In this document: piece by piece, positions 1 through 14,149 of the stretch
Layout of the letters: each line of letters begins with the position of its first letter
How positions within the stretch are numbered: position 1 is the stretch's first letter
NCBI GenBank assembly: GCA_037176845.1
Contig: JAYKXP010000099.1
Span: 113,701 to 177,700, forward strand
Source: Paramarasmius palmivorus
Taxonomy: Eukaryota > Basidiomycota > Agaricomycetes > Agaricales > Marasmiaceae
DNA: 64,000 nucleotides
Direction: 5' to 3'
Position numbers and translations under genes: made by a program
The notes under the pieces: generated by a model
The model's database searches: none
What the model was told of the DNA's origin: nothing
The model's input: only the letters and a program-made list of their open reading frames with translations

Positions 1-1102
1 GGTTGAATCCGAGCGAGAATACATCTCCCAAGCGAACGGTACTTGTTGAACGTTGCATGCTGGGATAATTCCAACCTGCATGAATGACGGTTAGGGAGGT
101 ATAGCTTCGTGGCGCATGACTTGTAGTGCTGAACCTTGTATATCATGCCAGCCAAGCTAAGTATAAGGTTTTGAGTGAGTGGAAACACCTGTGCCTTGCA
201 TGAAAACTAACCATCGCGCAGTATAAGCTCCTCGTGAAAAACCAAATATGCAGATCTTGTCTCCTTCGATATCTGTGGACATTATCCCATAAGTCATCGC
301 CGCTACCAAACACTGGCAGTCAAGTTGTTCCTACAATTCTGCATGAGAAACTCGTATCCACCTGCGAGCAAGCTCACTGGCTCAGAGTATGTCGTGTCGA
401 TAATAACGGTTGATCCTACCTAGGACATGAGAATGTAGGTTCCATGCAATAGCTTGATCCAGAAGCTGCAAGCGCCAGGTTCGAACTGATGAGACAAACA
501 GGGAAAGTATGTCTTAGGCCTCAATACATACCTTGGATGTTTCCCGGGATAAACGAGAAGTGAGATGGGCAGCAGTGTAAGTGCCAATTCCTGCCTGCTA
601 ATTGATCAATCGTGTGTTCGATTGGTCAAGGCTAATGCAGTGCTTACCTGGTAATAGACCATCTGCTTGTTGCGGTCACCTTTCTTTAGAAGACCAAAGA
701 ACTTGACAACGTTGGAGTTCTACAAATTCTTTTCAGTCACATTTGAACGCTTGAGTTCGGGGCCACCAACATCTTCGTCAAATCTAGTCGGGGTGATCAG
801 CACATCGTGTTCTTTTAAGATGCAGGTACTGCTTACTGGTCACCCGTTCCATCGAAACATAGGACTAGTGTTCGAGCTGTGTGACCATTCGATAGTACCC
901 TTTCATCTTTAACGGGGGGCGGTTTGCTGTCATTGCTGGTTGTTGGAGGGGTAGAGATGCCAGTACTCGAATCTAATAAGGTAGTCTTCTCCGTGGCTTT
1001 AGACCGAGAGCGAAGAGTGTTCAAGAATGGAAGGCACATGTTACTAGTGCTCTGAAGGAACAAGACGTCTTTTCGCCTGGAAAATTTATAGACGACAACC
1101 AC
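1..1102 (-). CDS. DUF2235 (Tle1-like alpha/beta hydrolase) protein, 3' end cut by window edge
   Basis: The first exon, read from about 1102 downwards, ends in LVLCFDGTGDQ, the start motif of DUF2235 proteins. Successive short exons give NSNVVKFFGLLKKGD (about 735-680), GIGTYTAAHL (about 600-540), a GYEFLMQN segment (about 370-335) and EGDKICIFGFSRGAYTAR (about 265-215). The last one holds the G-x-S-x-G nucleophile elbow (G-F-S-R-G). A final exon, VGIIPACNVQQVPFAW, runs out of the window. DUF2235 is the Tle1-like phospholipase catalytic fold; in fungi the substrate is unknown. The start is uncertain: M at 1102 gives a basic N-terminus, and M at about 1039 (MCLPFLNTLRS) is equally possible. The GY.FLM region has short introns I could not fix exactly, so minor exon errors are likely. 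Confidence 0.85.
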
Positions 1103-2089
1103 GCCAGTTCAGCGTGTAGAAGGACCGTAAACTTCCAATCTCGGGCGACTCACAGGGGCTGTCGATGTTAAAATTAGAAGAGAAAGAGGCGCTCAGAGAA
1201 GCTACGAGTTACATACCTGCTGGCATCCATGAGGGCTTGAGATCCAAGTGACCGTAATTAGTGCCCTTGGTTAAACGCCAGAGCACAAGACCTAGCCATT
1301 CCTTATAGCCCCAATGCCGATTATTTCCAAGGATAGTTGTTGAGAAACAACTATATCTCAATTCTGTAAGATGCCCCAAAAGTCTCCCACACCCGGACCA
1401 CGGACTACGGTGGAAACGCCACAAGATTGATCAGATTTGGGTTATGAACTCCCCAAAAACAATCCGCGAATCCATGAAACGCTGATAGCGCATGTTTTGT
1501 GACACTTCTTTGACAGGCAACGAATGAATCCTTGACGAGCTGGCCTCACATGTGAAGCTCCTGTGTAGATAGAGGTCCAAACATGCGGTTTCCGGCAAAT
1601 CAATGGACATATTTCCAGGTGGGTTAAATGATGTCGATATTAGAGACCAGAAATTCCAAACAAGCGATACTGAGCCCGGGCGAACGCTCAGAGAGTGTAT
1701 GGAGCAGAGGAGAAGATTACGCGGTGCACTGCCACAACTTTGGGAGTTTTTCGAGCTGTTCAAGTTGTCTCGAAATCCACGAGCTCCACATTGGCTCCAC
1801 ACAACACTCGCTCGCGATCGAAAGTCGAGTACGTATATACAGTAAGTAGAGAAACTCTTCGGTACTTACTTTGCCTATTTTCCACTGGTACGAGTTACTC
1901 ATGGTTGATAGCCCTCTTTTTTTTTTCTAGCTTTGACGGCGCAATCTTCTCACCTGAAAGCTTACCAACCGCTCCATGAAAGGAAACACCATCACCTCGT
2001 ATAACGGCGAAGAACTTTTCGATACCTCAGCGAAGCTCGGAAGGATAACAGGGAAGTGTCAAGTGGAAGGGATGAGGTTTCTTGCTGCG
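1103..2089. other. No convincing gene
   Basis: Only short overlapping open frames on both strands, none with a recognisable motif or consistent splice pattern. It may hold the promoter of the DUF2235 gene and the decayed 5' part of the F-box relic that follows. Confidence 0.5.
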
Positions 2090-2289
2090 ATTAGAACGCT
2101 GGTGAAGTCGGTTGAGGAGTACGTGCCATTGTTATCGTCAAATAATGGGGTACCGCTAGCGATCCTATCGAACAGATGGCGTGTGGACGTGGTGGTTTCG
2201 TCTCCCAAGCTCTGGTCTTCCTTTCCAATTGACATTCCTCATTACTGAGGAGATGAATATTTTTTTTCTTCGTCACCTCGCTGCTACAC

Positions 2290-3165
2290 ATCACCTCGCT
2301 AGCCTCTACAAGGAGCGCTCTTCCCCGCTCCTATTTTCCTCATCGCGGAGAGAAATCAGCCCGTCGAATAATTCTTTCTTCCATCACGTCTTTGGAAACT
2401 CTTTGCGCTCTTCCCGTCTCACTGTGGAAATGGAATGTTTTCGCATTCAGACCAATGGTGGTGCATATGCCGCTAGATATGCTCACACGCCAGCACTCTC
2501 AAGTACAGACTTCTCGTTCAAGTCTTTCAACGACCTGACGCTACCTTGGACACAGCTTCAGGTACTCGCCCTTCGAATTTCTGAATATTGGATTGGGATG
2601 TAATGTCGAAGTCGTGTCGAAGTAGATGAAGCACTGGTACTACGCAATATCTTTTCACCATCCATCTTGCTCAACGATCCGGACGACGGTTACCAGCACC
2701 TCCCCTCCCAGTATCCCTGCCGCCTTGTCTGTCATCGATGACATCGTCATGAAACGTAACCTAGTCGTCACCTACAACGTCTTATTGTTGACCACAGTTG
2801 TTTTTCGAGTCCGATCAACTTTCTTCCCTAGTTGCCGGACCTGAAGCTGATTGTGTACAAGGACGGGCTGGATATCGATGCTCTGTCCCATGCCATTATA
2901 CCGCAATGGCAGCCTGCGGCAAATATTGGTGTGAAGTGTCTACAGTCGGTGGAAATCATGGAAGGGGATACCAACGATCCGGGCTTAGAGTATTTGTGTC
3001 GGCTGGAGAGCTTGTATATTAGTGTATCTTGAAATCTTTGACTAACCAAGTTCTACTGGGCAGAAAGTAAACGAAACTCCATTCGATTCGCGAATTGTCA
3101 ATTGAAAGGGTCAGGTGATGCCATTCACGCAATCACTGACCCTAACCCGGACGTCTTTCCTCCTC
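2290..3165 (+). repeat. Tandem duplication unit 1 (F-box relic)
   Basis: Blocks here recur in the same order in 3180-4190: the 'gcgctcttccc' block at 2313, the CCTTGGACACAGCTTC block at 2544, the 'gctcaacgatccgga' block at 2669, the 'ccaacgatccgggctt' block at 2970 and the 'gggtcaggtgatgcc' block at 3108. Order and spacing are kept, while substitutions and small indels are frequent, so the duplication looks old. Confidence 0.65.
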
Positions 3166-3179
3166 CACGAATCAGAAGA

Positions 3180-4190
3180 CGACTCGCTTTAAAGCTTCAA
3201 AGCTTCATGGAGCACTCTTCCCCATTCCCATTGTCCCTCACCGTGGAGTGGAATCAGTCCGTTGAAAACTTACCTTCCCCTGTCCTTCCCTCCTTCCGTC
3301 ATCTCTTTGGAAATTTCGCGCTAGTCCAGCTTCGCTATGAAAATGGAACTGCTTTTTTTCGAGCATTCAGCAAGTAGAACACAGGGAGCAATGCAATGCT
3401 ATAGCAGCTTCGCACTCAGACCAATGATGATGTCCTGGTTCTATTCGCAATTGTGCCAGCACTCTCAGCTGCAGACTTCTCGTTGGAGTCTTTCAGCGAC
3501 TTGATACCACCTTGGACACAGCTTCGGGCACTCACCCCTCGAATTTCTGACTGCGAAAATGCTATTCCTATCTCGAAGTAACGCGGTGATCTTGAAGAGC
3601 CCAGATTCCGCTCAGATTATTGGCTGTCGGATGGGAGTATCGAAATAGATGAAACCCTGGTACTTAATTTCTATCTTGCTCAGCGATCCGGATGACGCTG
3701 ACGGGCTCTTTCTCTTCCAGTACTTGACTCTGCCTTGTCTGTCATCCCTCGAAATCAATGATCTACAAATTCTTACTGCAATCCCAAACTGTTCACTCGA
3801 AGCGAGATGATACACACGCAGAGTTTCCTCCATCGGTCACAATGCAATATAACGCCCAAGAAGCCTGGACGATGATCAGGCCATGGCATTCCTCCATGTT
3901 CTCCTGATGCTCAAATCCCTACATATTCTTGAGGATCGAAGATGGCTTATGAAACGTAATCACCCCACTCTTACTGTAACGTAGGGGAAGGGGTTACCAA
4001 CGATCCGGGCTTGGATGATTTGTATCGGCTGGGAAGCTTGAGAGCTACCGGCTTTAATATTAGTGCATCTTGACGTTTTTGACTACTCACTAAGTTCTGG
4101 GCAGAAAGTGAACGACCATTCAAATGATCTGGTCAGGTGATGCCTTTCACGCAATCACGACCTAACTTGACCCTAACCCTGACAGTTCCT
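3180..4190 (+). repeat. Tandem duplication unit 2 (F-box relic)
   Basis: Second copy of the unit at 2290-3165. The matching blocks are at about 3211, 3511, 3678, 3987 and 4131. It also contains a short frame (3102-3377) ending in stops and no readable protein. Confidence 0.65.
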
Positions 4191-4557
4191 CCTTCGCGCT
4201 ATCTAAAGCCTCAACCACGCCCAGCGCTCAGTCCTCAGTAGCGAGCTCGGTACTGGTTGGGACCACATGCTGCAGAAATCTATATAAGTCCTAGGAACAA
4301 ACGTCAAATCCTCTCATCTTAAGCCATCATACTGTTTGCTTGAAGAGCCAAGGCCTGCCAGTGCACCAGCAGTTCAGAAATTCTCGTTCGCAACTGCGGA
4401 GCCGCTCAACAATGTTTAGCGCTCACTCTTTTTGGTAAGTCAGTCTGCGTCTTACTACCACCAGATTTTACTGAATTCAGATAACGTAGAGATACCTTTT
4501 CAGCGGGGCGATGACGCATTACTATACTGCAATCAGGCCTGCGCTCGTGGGCCATCT

Positions 4558-4790
4558 CACTCCGTAAATGGAAAATATACCGCTCGGAAGAATGACGGAG
4601 AGAAACAAGATATTTCAACCAATAATTCGGTTTGCTGGTGATATTCTGTTTTTCAACTGAGAGAATTTCCTTATTAGGCAGTTTCACTTAGAAGATTCCT
4701 GGTATATCGCACCTCTTTTCAGCTATTGACTGATATACGCCATATCCGCACCCAATTCCTCCGAGCGGAATATTTTCCATTTACAGTGTG
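4558..4790. mobile_element. MITE-like element with about 30-bp imperfect terminal inverted repeats
   Basis: The stretch 4564-4593 (beginning GTAAATGGAAAATAT) is an inverted copy of 4755-4784, with 28 of 30 positions pairing. The similarity continues outward for about 6 more bases to 4558 and 4790. The roughly 160 bp between the arms has no coding potential. Size and arrangement fit a non-autonomous DNA transposon remnant. I see no convincing target-site duplication, so the superfamily is unknown. It lies just upstream of the start at 4862. Confidence 0.55.
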
Positions 4791-4861
4791 TCTTCTGCCG
4801 CACTATTAAAGGTCAGCTAAAAATAATCTCACGCGCACTCCTCTCCCTCGCATACCCAATC

Positions 4862-7000
4862 ATGGCTTTCTACGCTTCATCTAACTTCACGATTAACGGT
4901 GCACAGCTGGCGAACGTAGAGCGAGATCAGCATATTGTGACTGTCCACGGCAATCTAGTACAGTGTACTCACCAGAAAGTACCTGCTTCGACGATTTGGG
5001 ACGAGGTATGTCAACGTTCTTTTTTTAAACAACATCAGTCTAAAAGCGACCACAGTATATACGAGTTCCCACCGGCAGGGTTTTTATCAAGAAGACCATA
5101 GGCAGTACCAATGTCAAGAGACGAGATAAGCAACATCGAGTCTGGCAAGACGTCGATGCTCGTCGTACCATTAACATTGCCCGTATTCAAGGCGAAGATA
5201 AGGAGGCGGAATTTTTGTACCTGACCTACAGTGGGGGCGATGCCTTCAAGGTAAGGAAAGATACCCACATAGATGGACTTGCCATCTGACTTATCCTCAC
5301 ACAGGCCTTCAAATGTGACTTTGAAGAATTCTCACAGGCCAGGTAAGCTGTTTAGATATCATTTGCGTGACATAGGCAAACCGGCAATTAAGAATGTGAA
5401 TTCCGTCCAGCTCTTTGGCTATAGTGGCTGCGTCGGCGTTCCGGCCCTGATCTTCTACGACGGTGAGATTCAGCCTTGCAGTATTGATGAAGCGCCCTGA
5501 AACCATTCTCGCAGCCCTCGTGCCAGTAGCGCATATCTTCGAGAGAAACGATTTTTCACCTATCCTACATGTATACTTCAATCATCAAGTACGTTCAAAG
5601 CTATTAAAAACTGGTTCTTACTGATATCGCTACTTAGTCTGGGGCGGCAGGAATTCCTCAAGGTAGTGTGAGTTAACATACTGCTATTCTCCAATATGCC
5701 ATTCAAATCAAATCTACAGACCTTCGGTGAACTATGGGTGGAACCAATATCCGGAGTATTGCAAACAGGACCGTATGTTGAAGATTCCTCCAACCGACAT
5801 TTTGTCGCGTCTGGGTTCGGGGCAGACTCAGTGATTGGTGATGGAAGCATGCCCCTTTTGTCTCTCGAGAAATTCGGGAGTTCCATCACCGTCTTTGAGT
5901 ATCTCAGCCGGACACTTTCAGCCCAGGCGATCATCCGAGGTATTCGTAGATCGTACCGGTTCCACAGGGAGGTAGTAACCGAAGAAGAAGCTATAGATAT
6001 GTTAAGTTCCCTTCCGGGTACCGTCTATAATAGGACCTCTCGCAATATTGTTATGCGATATCCTCATAACCAAGGGGCATGGTGCTTTGGTTTATGGAAG
6101 GCGGGAGACGGGATGGATACAAGCCCAGAAATTATGGAAGACGGTTTAGTACGGTCTGTTTCGGTCTGTTCATGATCTGTACAACATGTGCTAAGTAAAT
6201 GGCTCAACAGGTTCACCGTCGTACTTTCGGAACTTCGACGCTTTCAACAACTTTACCTCTATTACCAACTTGTACCCGGAGATGATTGGGACGTCTTTGC
6301 GGACTCATGGATGTCACAAGCCCACTCGAGTCATTTAGGGATCCAAGATGGCGAATGGGAAGATTATTGTATGTGATACTACGGCCTCTTTTCAGTGAGC
6401 CTCCTGACTTCCCCTCATAGCCATTCTATTCAGTTTTTGGCTATGCTTTCGTGCCGAACAGACACATGGCAAGGCGAATACAAGTGTTCTGGATAATAAC
6501 ACTGACGGACCCTTATACCTTTTCCTCCGAACAATTCCTTGTCATTCAGATTTCAAAAAAATCTGCTGGAGCCCTTGGTTACGCGGTAAGAAGTACTTCT
6601 GGTCTCTTGACCCTTCTGGGCGAGAGGAGATGCTAGAAAGTACCCGGCTGTCGCTCCAACTCCCTTCGTTCACATTACGTATTGCCATGGATCATGCTTG
6701 GTGGAATTATAATGCTTATGATGTCGTACGACGAATACGATGCTCCACTGGCACTCTTACGAAGGACCTCCGAGTCGCTTGTTCACTTGGACTCCCTATA
6801 CTTGAGATGGCAGATGATAACACTCGTATTAAGGAGATAGACGGTACGTGGCATTCGTTATCGAGATCGTGTACTTAATATATCCTTCTAAAACAGAAAT
6901 TACTGGTAGCGAATTCGGTCAAGAGATGGATGTTGACGACAAACCCACGATACCGTACTCGGAAATTGGAATTCATTTGAATGATATGGACGTTGATTAA
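4862..7000 (+). CDS. Uncharacterised agaricomycete-specific protein family (VPTGxVxIKKT ... LPSFT)
   Basis: Function unknown. The protein starts MAFYASSNFTINGAQLANVE and is split by several short introns. Segments in order: VPTGRVFIKKTIGSTNV with ARRTINIARIQGEDKEAEFL (5060-5250), VQLFGYSGCVGVPALIFYD (5405-5460), PVAHIFERNDFSPILHVYF (5520-5590), FGELWVEPISGVLQTGP (5720-5775), a helical stretch to about 6380, LDPSGREEMLESTRL (6608-6650), LPSFTLRIAMDHAWWNYNAYD (6660-6725) and a last exon ending HLNDMDVD-stop. From memory, this layout occurs in many hypothetical proteins of mushroom-forming fungi. There is no signal peptide or membrane segment. It appears intact if the introns are as drawn, but exon borders around 5470-5720 and 6380-6600 are approximate. 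A decayed relative lies at about 18.15-18.77 kb. Confidence 0.65.
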
Positions 7001-7432
7001 CACCCGCATCCTCCAAGTTCCAAGGCTATTCCTCGGGCATTTTACTCATCGCCTTCACGGCGCCAGTGAGAGCGGCCAAGCTGCAACTAGACAGCCACAA
7101 GGCCGACGCTTTCCGGGAGAATGCAAAGGGACTTGCACTGGTAGCCGAAGACGACGCTCCACCGTACATAACTTGAGCATTGTGATGTCCTATTCAGTAG
7201 GTACATAATGCATAATATTCGACGCTTTCAGTGATCTCTCTGTTCGGATGCGATCCTTTGCAGAGTATGTAGTATGTTAATTCCCATCCGATTGGTCCCC
7301 AATTTTGCGTAACTAGGTAGTCGCTCACCCGAATTGCGTCGAAAAGTTACCTACAGACGCCTCTTCATCGTCTTAAAAACCGCAGGAATGTGTTCATCTC
7401 CTTACCAGTCTTCGCATCACCCACCACATACG

Positions 7433-7757
7433 ATGTTGCCCAAGTTCTTTGCCATCTTCACCCTCCTCGCTATATTACTGCCAACGCTCAGACCAACGAA
7501 CCATCAGGATGCGTTGAGCTGTGTGGCTACCGAGCCCTCATCCTCACTGATTGCAAAGACTTGTGAGTGCTGCCCCTCTTGTGTCTTGCTCAAGTTCTGA
7601 GTAATTTAGCAACGACACCAAATGCATCTGCAACTCCGATGCATTCAAAACTACTGTCACTAAATGCCTCAAGGCGAAGTGTACACCCGCGGAACAGATC
7701 GAAGGTGCTGAGTTATTTCAAGAGCAATGTCAAGGCCTGGGTACGTCGTCATTATAA
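7433..7757 (+). pseudogene. CFEM-like small cysteine-rich secreted protein, frame broken in the signal peptide
   Basis: ATG at 7433 opens a hydrophobic signal-like start (MLPKFFAIFTLLAI). The cysteine-rich body lies in another frame: GCVELCGYRALILTDCKD (about 7508-7560), an intron (gtgagt...ttag, about 7563-7611), then NDTKCICNSDAFKTTVTKC and KAKCTPAEQIEG. The C-x3-C, C-x-C and C-x4-C spacing is that of CFEM domains, found on fungal surface and secreted proteins that in some cases bind haem. The break falls at the ATAT after GCT (about 7471-7474); two bases fewer would put the signal peptide in frame with an A-N-A|Q cleavage site. No GT-AG intron explains the shift. It is either a recent pseudogene or a sequencing error. 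Confidence 0.6.
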
Positions 7758-8001
7758 GCCACATAAGGCTACAGGATTTCTGACGAGTAAAGTCCCCTCT
7801 TCAGAGTAAATGATGTCTAGTCACCTTTACCCAACAAATTGATACTACGCCAGTTTAGAGGCTGGAAGTGAAATATTGTCTTTAATAAGTACGCGTGTAC
7901 ACTTTTCTTTTTGAAACGTGAATACTTCATTCAAAGATGCGTATCGTACACATGGGGGTTCCACATCTTTTTAGTGACAAGCCGAAGCAAGTCGGAGTCA
8001 T

Positions 8002-9985
<1,984 letters not shown>

Positions 9986-11221
9986 TGTGAGGGTTAAGAC
10001 TGCGCTGGGAATGGCTTTTGTCCACAGGAAAACAGGCTTCCCCACTTTTTGGGGATCGTGCTTATGACTCAGACCGAAAAGAATATGCACTGGTTGGAAC
10101 CCGTGATGACGGCGTTGAAATTCAAAATGTGTACGAGGACTTTCAGGATTCAGCAAGCTGGTCTGGACCTTCTTGGATCCGCAAGGTGAAGTTCTTTGCT
10201 CCGATAGCAACCGAGACAGGTCGGAGAAGAAGTGGTAGAGAAGAGATAAAGGATTGCCAAAGTGCCACCTCCACTGTAGTATTCCTCGCAACTTGGCCAT
10301 AGACTGCGATACTTCAGGATTTACATCCTGTCAACACGAGAAGGTGAGCATCTTAGGCTCATCGACTGGAGATGCTCAGGTGAACCGGTATTGTTCACCT
10401 GTTCCTCGCCCTCGTTTCTTCCAATTCTTCGCTTCCGACAACGCCCTACTCTCGACGTCACTTGCCAATTCCTGGTATCACCTGAGCGACCTTCCGAGCC
10501 TTCCGAGCCGCGTGTTTTCTCTTGAATACTGAGGCATTGAACGACCGTCAACGACCCTCCAAATTTGAGTCATGTGTACACCAAAGCCCGACTAAACATG
10601 CTTCTGGATTAACGATCCATTTTATTTTCCGGTAGAAAGGAAGAAATGACGCCAGTTTTAGGACGGAAGCGAAGTGGAGGTTAAAACGAAGTTTAACGTT
10701 ACAGTATCAAGGGATCATAGACTCAAGATAAGATAAGAGCTCAAACCACATGACAAGGACGCTCCTACCTTAATCTTAATCCTTCGATGTGGATACTCCC
10801 CACGGCAGATACACCTTGGATTAGATTTTTGAGTGGGTCTTGGGCCTGGCTAAACCACAAGGCATGTGTTTCCTCTCAGCGAAGATATCCAACCAGATCT
10901 AGAGTCCTCCTCTAGCGTTCAACTTAACACAACGAAACTGGCATCGATATTGAACAATAAACATAAATTACACAGCTAACGACTGAGATTGAGAGTAAAA
11001 TTGAATGAATAAATGAGATTGCTGTTACCGAGTACCGTAAATTGTGTAGATAGAGAGGTGAAAAGAAACGTGAAAGGAATGCAGGACTAGAGTAACCAAA
11101 ACACAGAGAGGCTGGAGAAAAAAACATTTTTTGAGACTGACAGATTAAGAACGAAAACCAAACATAAAAGGATCAAATAAACCCCATAATCCACCCCCAT
11201 CGCCGAAGGAAAACATTTCTA
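9986..11221. other. Intergenic region
   Basis: Lies between the 5' end of the malic enzyme gene and the 3' end of the RNA-binding protein gene. It should hold the malic enzyme promoter and the 3' UTR of the neighbour. Short frames on both strands at 9.9-10.5 kb overlap each other and show no family signature. The minus-strand one is in phase with the malic enzyme start (see that entry). Confidence 0.5.
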
Positions 11222-11567
11222 TCATGATTCATCAGGCGACTCTATCACCGTACCCTTTTTCGACTGGCCAGGGTCTGAATCGTGCCTTCCCATAGGCATT
11301 GGTCTCTTCACGCCATCGGAGTTAGACATGGACTGTGTCCTCACCATCTCTCGCTCCTTCTCCTTTGGCAAAGTGAGACCTATCCCACTCGAAACAGTAG
11401 AATCCGATGCGGGAGTCGATCCAGCAACGGAGGCAGAAGAAGCCGCTTCGCGCGCTTTCTCCTCGCTACTCTTCATAATCTCGCCTTCCACACCACTGCC
11501 GCCACCCAACCAACCATCGAAATAGCCTTTCGGCTCTTGGGGGTAATGTTGTTGTTGTTGTTGTTGT

Positions 11568-11605
<38 letters not shown>

Positions 11606-14149
11606 AGGCGGATGCGCATAATGCAAAGGTGCTCCAACTGCAGGATTGATAAAGGGATTGAACGCCGGTCCAGGGGACATCGCCAATCCAGGAGTGAAAG
11701 GCGTCATCATATGTGTTGGCGGCTGATAGAACATATGCGGAGGCGGATGAGGTGGATGGTTGTTGTTCTGAGGTTGAGAAGTAGATGAGGCAGATGCACC
11801 AGCAAAGTAAGGATTGTCGTCATCTCGTTTGTTGCCTTTCTCTGGACTTTCTTGCAATGTTGTAGGTGGTACAGGCAGTGGAGCTGTAGGTGTGACAAGA
11901 CCCATCATAGGCATACCAGGTGCATAGCCTGGACTGTGAAGGGGTGCGTAACCAGGGCCACCAAATGGAGGGTAATAAGGCGAGGCCGCTGGACTTGCCG
12001 GCCCAGGCGCAAAGAACGAAAATGGCGGCATGGAAGGTGTGATGGGCGGTAGTCCATGAGGCGTCATCGGAGGTTGTGGTCCGTACATCGGACTCATAGG
12101 TGCTGGTCCATAATAAGGACTGACAGGATATGCACCATATTGCGGGTAATGACCTGACGCGAAAGATTGTGGTGGCGGCAAAGATATCGTCCCCGGATGA
12201 TGAGGATGATTTTGTGAATGGGTTTGTTGTAGATGTGGTCGTATTGGACGCGTCGGACTCGTTAGCTGAGGTGGCACAGGTGACCCCTTCTGTTTTTCCA
12301 ATTCAGGTGTGGTACGCACGCTACTTTGACTCTTCCCTGATCCAGTCCCGCTGCCGCTTCCTGAGCCACTCCCACTCCCAGAACTACGGCTTTCGCCAAT
12401 CAGTGAAGGCCTCATGCCACCTACTTCACTTCCCCGCCGGCTGCCATCTCGACTTCCTGACGTAGAAGCCGAAGTAGAAGAAACGGCACTGCTAGCAACG
12501 CTTGGTCGCCTTCGTGCGGCACCACCTACCTCACCACCACCCAAAATACCCGCGTTCGATGACGACGATGATGACGAAAAAGAGTGTGTTCTCGAATTTG
12601 TCGTTGATGGGTTCTGCGAAGATGTACGTGAAATAGAAGACGTCCTCGAGATTGGAGTGGATTTGGGAGGTGCGATTGCAAACATATCCATATCCCTTAA
12701 TAAGGATGGCCTTCTTGCTATTGGCCGTGCCGCCTCGGAGCTCTCGCTCATGCCCAGGCTTTTGGTGATTCGCTCAGCCAAGGTAGCGACAGTGATGGGC
12801 TGAGATTGAGTGTGCGTTAGGGGAGGTGGCTGTGATTGTTGCTGTTGTTGCTGGGAAGATTGTGGAGGGGGCCATCCTGTTTCGCCAAACGCAAATCCGC
12901 CAACGCCGACACCGGGTGTTCCAGGCAACGAAGAAGGTCCGAAATCGAGTGTATAGCCCGCTGGCATGACGATGTGGTTCGGCCGGTGTGGTGTAGGTGG
13001 GAGTGTATGAGAAGTACTCGAAGGAAAAGATGCGGGGAGAGGTGCATGAGGTGCACCAGTATGTGTGTGCGCGTGTGCAAGCGGTTGAGGTCGCTGTAAG
13101 GATGCGAGACGGGGCGAGAGACGTCCGTTGCTCGTCGGTGAAGACGAGAGATGTGATGGTACAGGAATAGGTTGGAATGGTACTGGGGCAGGTGACGCGG
13201 GTGAACTCAACGTAACGACTGGCTGAGTTGATTGTGAAAACTTGTCGTAGTGCACTTTGAGCGGCCTTCCGTTGTATTCATATCCATTGAACATCTTGAG
13301 AGCACGTTCTGCATCGTTTTCGGTTGCGAAAACTACCGTACCGAAGCCTCTAGATCGACCATCTTGACCGAGTGCGACATCTGCACGTATAATAGTGCCG
13401 GCTTGGCGGAAAAGGTCCTTGAGATCTTGCCATTGGCAATGAAATGGTAGCTATATGTTTGAGTGAGAAGAGGCGGGAAAGTGGGGAGGCGGTGACTCAC
13501 ATTACCGACAAACAGATTCCTACCACCTCCGCCTGCTGAACTCGCCGGTCTATCCAGCCCTAAGCCCAACAAATTCAGTGTGGCATAGTCCATGTCGGAT
13601 ATGATCGATGGTACACTAAGTGCGTTGTTGGAGTTGTTGGAGGCGTTGCTGGAATTCTCGATGTCTGGGGGTAACCTATCCGGTCTGACTTCGAGAATTC
13701 GCGTTTGCCATGAATAACCATTGAACATATCGATTGCTCTTCCGGCGTCTTCGGCTGAAGCTAACAACACGGTTCCGTATCCTCTCGAACGATTATCTGG
13801 GCCTAGGGAGACATCTGCTCGTAAGACCGTACCGGCTTTGCGGAACAAGTCTTTTAGGTCCTGCCATCGGACCCGGTACGGAAGCTGCAATCAACGTCAG
13901 TATCTGGATATCGTGTAGGACATGTACACGCACATTTCCGACAAATAACTGTGTCCTTGTATCCTTAATTGGTCCAGTACGGGTATCGGAAGACATGGCC
14001 AACTGAATGACAGCCTCAATATCATCGTTGGTCGGAACATTGACAGCGGAGGTAGAGACGACGGATGGTGAACGACTTGAAGATGGATCCTGGATGAACA
14101 TGAGAATCAGGAAGAGAGAAAATAAAAATAAAGAGCTTACAGAGTCCAT
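11222..14149 (-). CDS. Tandem-RRM RNA-binding protein, Gbp2/Hrb1-hnRNP-M type, with long disordered C-terminus
   Basis: Exon 1 is only MDS (14149-14141). Exon 2 carries TRTQLFVGN, the start of RRM1, which continues after an intron as LPYRVRWQDLKDLFRKAG and SRGYGTVLLASAEDAGRAI (RNP1-like). RRM2 starts NLFVGN and is completed after another intron by an almost identical 'F.CQWQDLKDLFRQAG' and SRGFGTVVFATENDAERAL. This layout matches Gbp2/Hrb1 and hnRNP-M proteins, which bind mRNA during export and processing. From about 13200 down to 11222 the protein is Pro/Ser/Gly-rich and disordered. It includes repeated P-M-x-P/Y-G-P motifs, a Gly-Ser run (about 12340-12390) and a run of about 20 glutamines (about 11548-11605). 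Target RNAs are unknown; the long tail suggests granule or complex assembly. Confidence 0.85.

Larger units (their letters stand above)
2090..4190 (+). pseudogene. F-box/LRR-type relic, two degenerate tandem copies
   Basis: Scattered frames resemble agaricomycete F-box proteins. SNRWRVDVVVSSPKLWSSF (about 2168-2225) matches the post-F-box 'C.RWR.I.LS.P.LW' motif. LTLPWTQLQVLALRISE (about 2535-2585) matches the LRR part. A C-terminal segment at 2832-3030 (LDIDALSHAIIPQW...) resembles the C-terminus of the intact F-box gene at 37600-39327. The frames are in different phases with stops between them, so no continuous protein can be read. The same motifs recur about 1 kb downstream in still worse condition. 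Confidence 0.6.

Noticed and set aside
11282..11788. 168-residue plus-strand frame with a long poly-leucine run
   Set aside because: It is the antisense shadow of the poly-Q tract of the RNA-binding protein gene.
12817..13099. His-rich and Arg/Cys-rich frames on both strands
   Set aside because: Out-of-phase reading of the disordered part of the RNA-binding protein gene.
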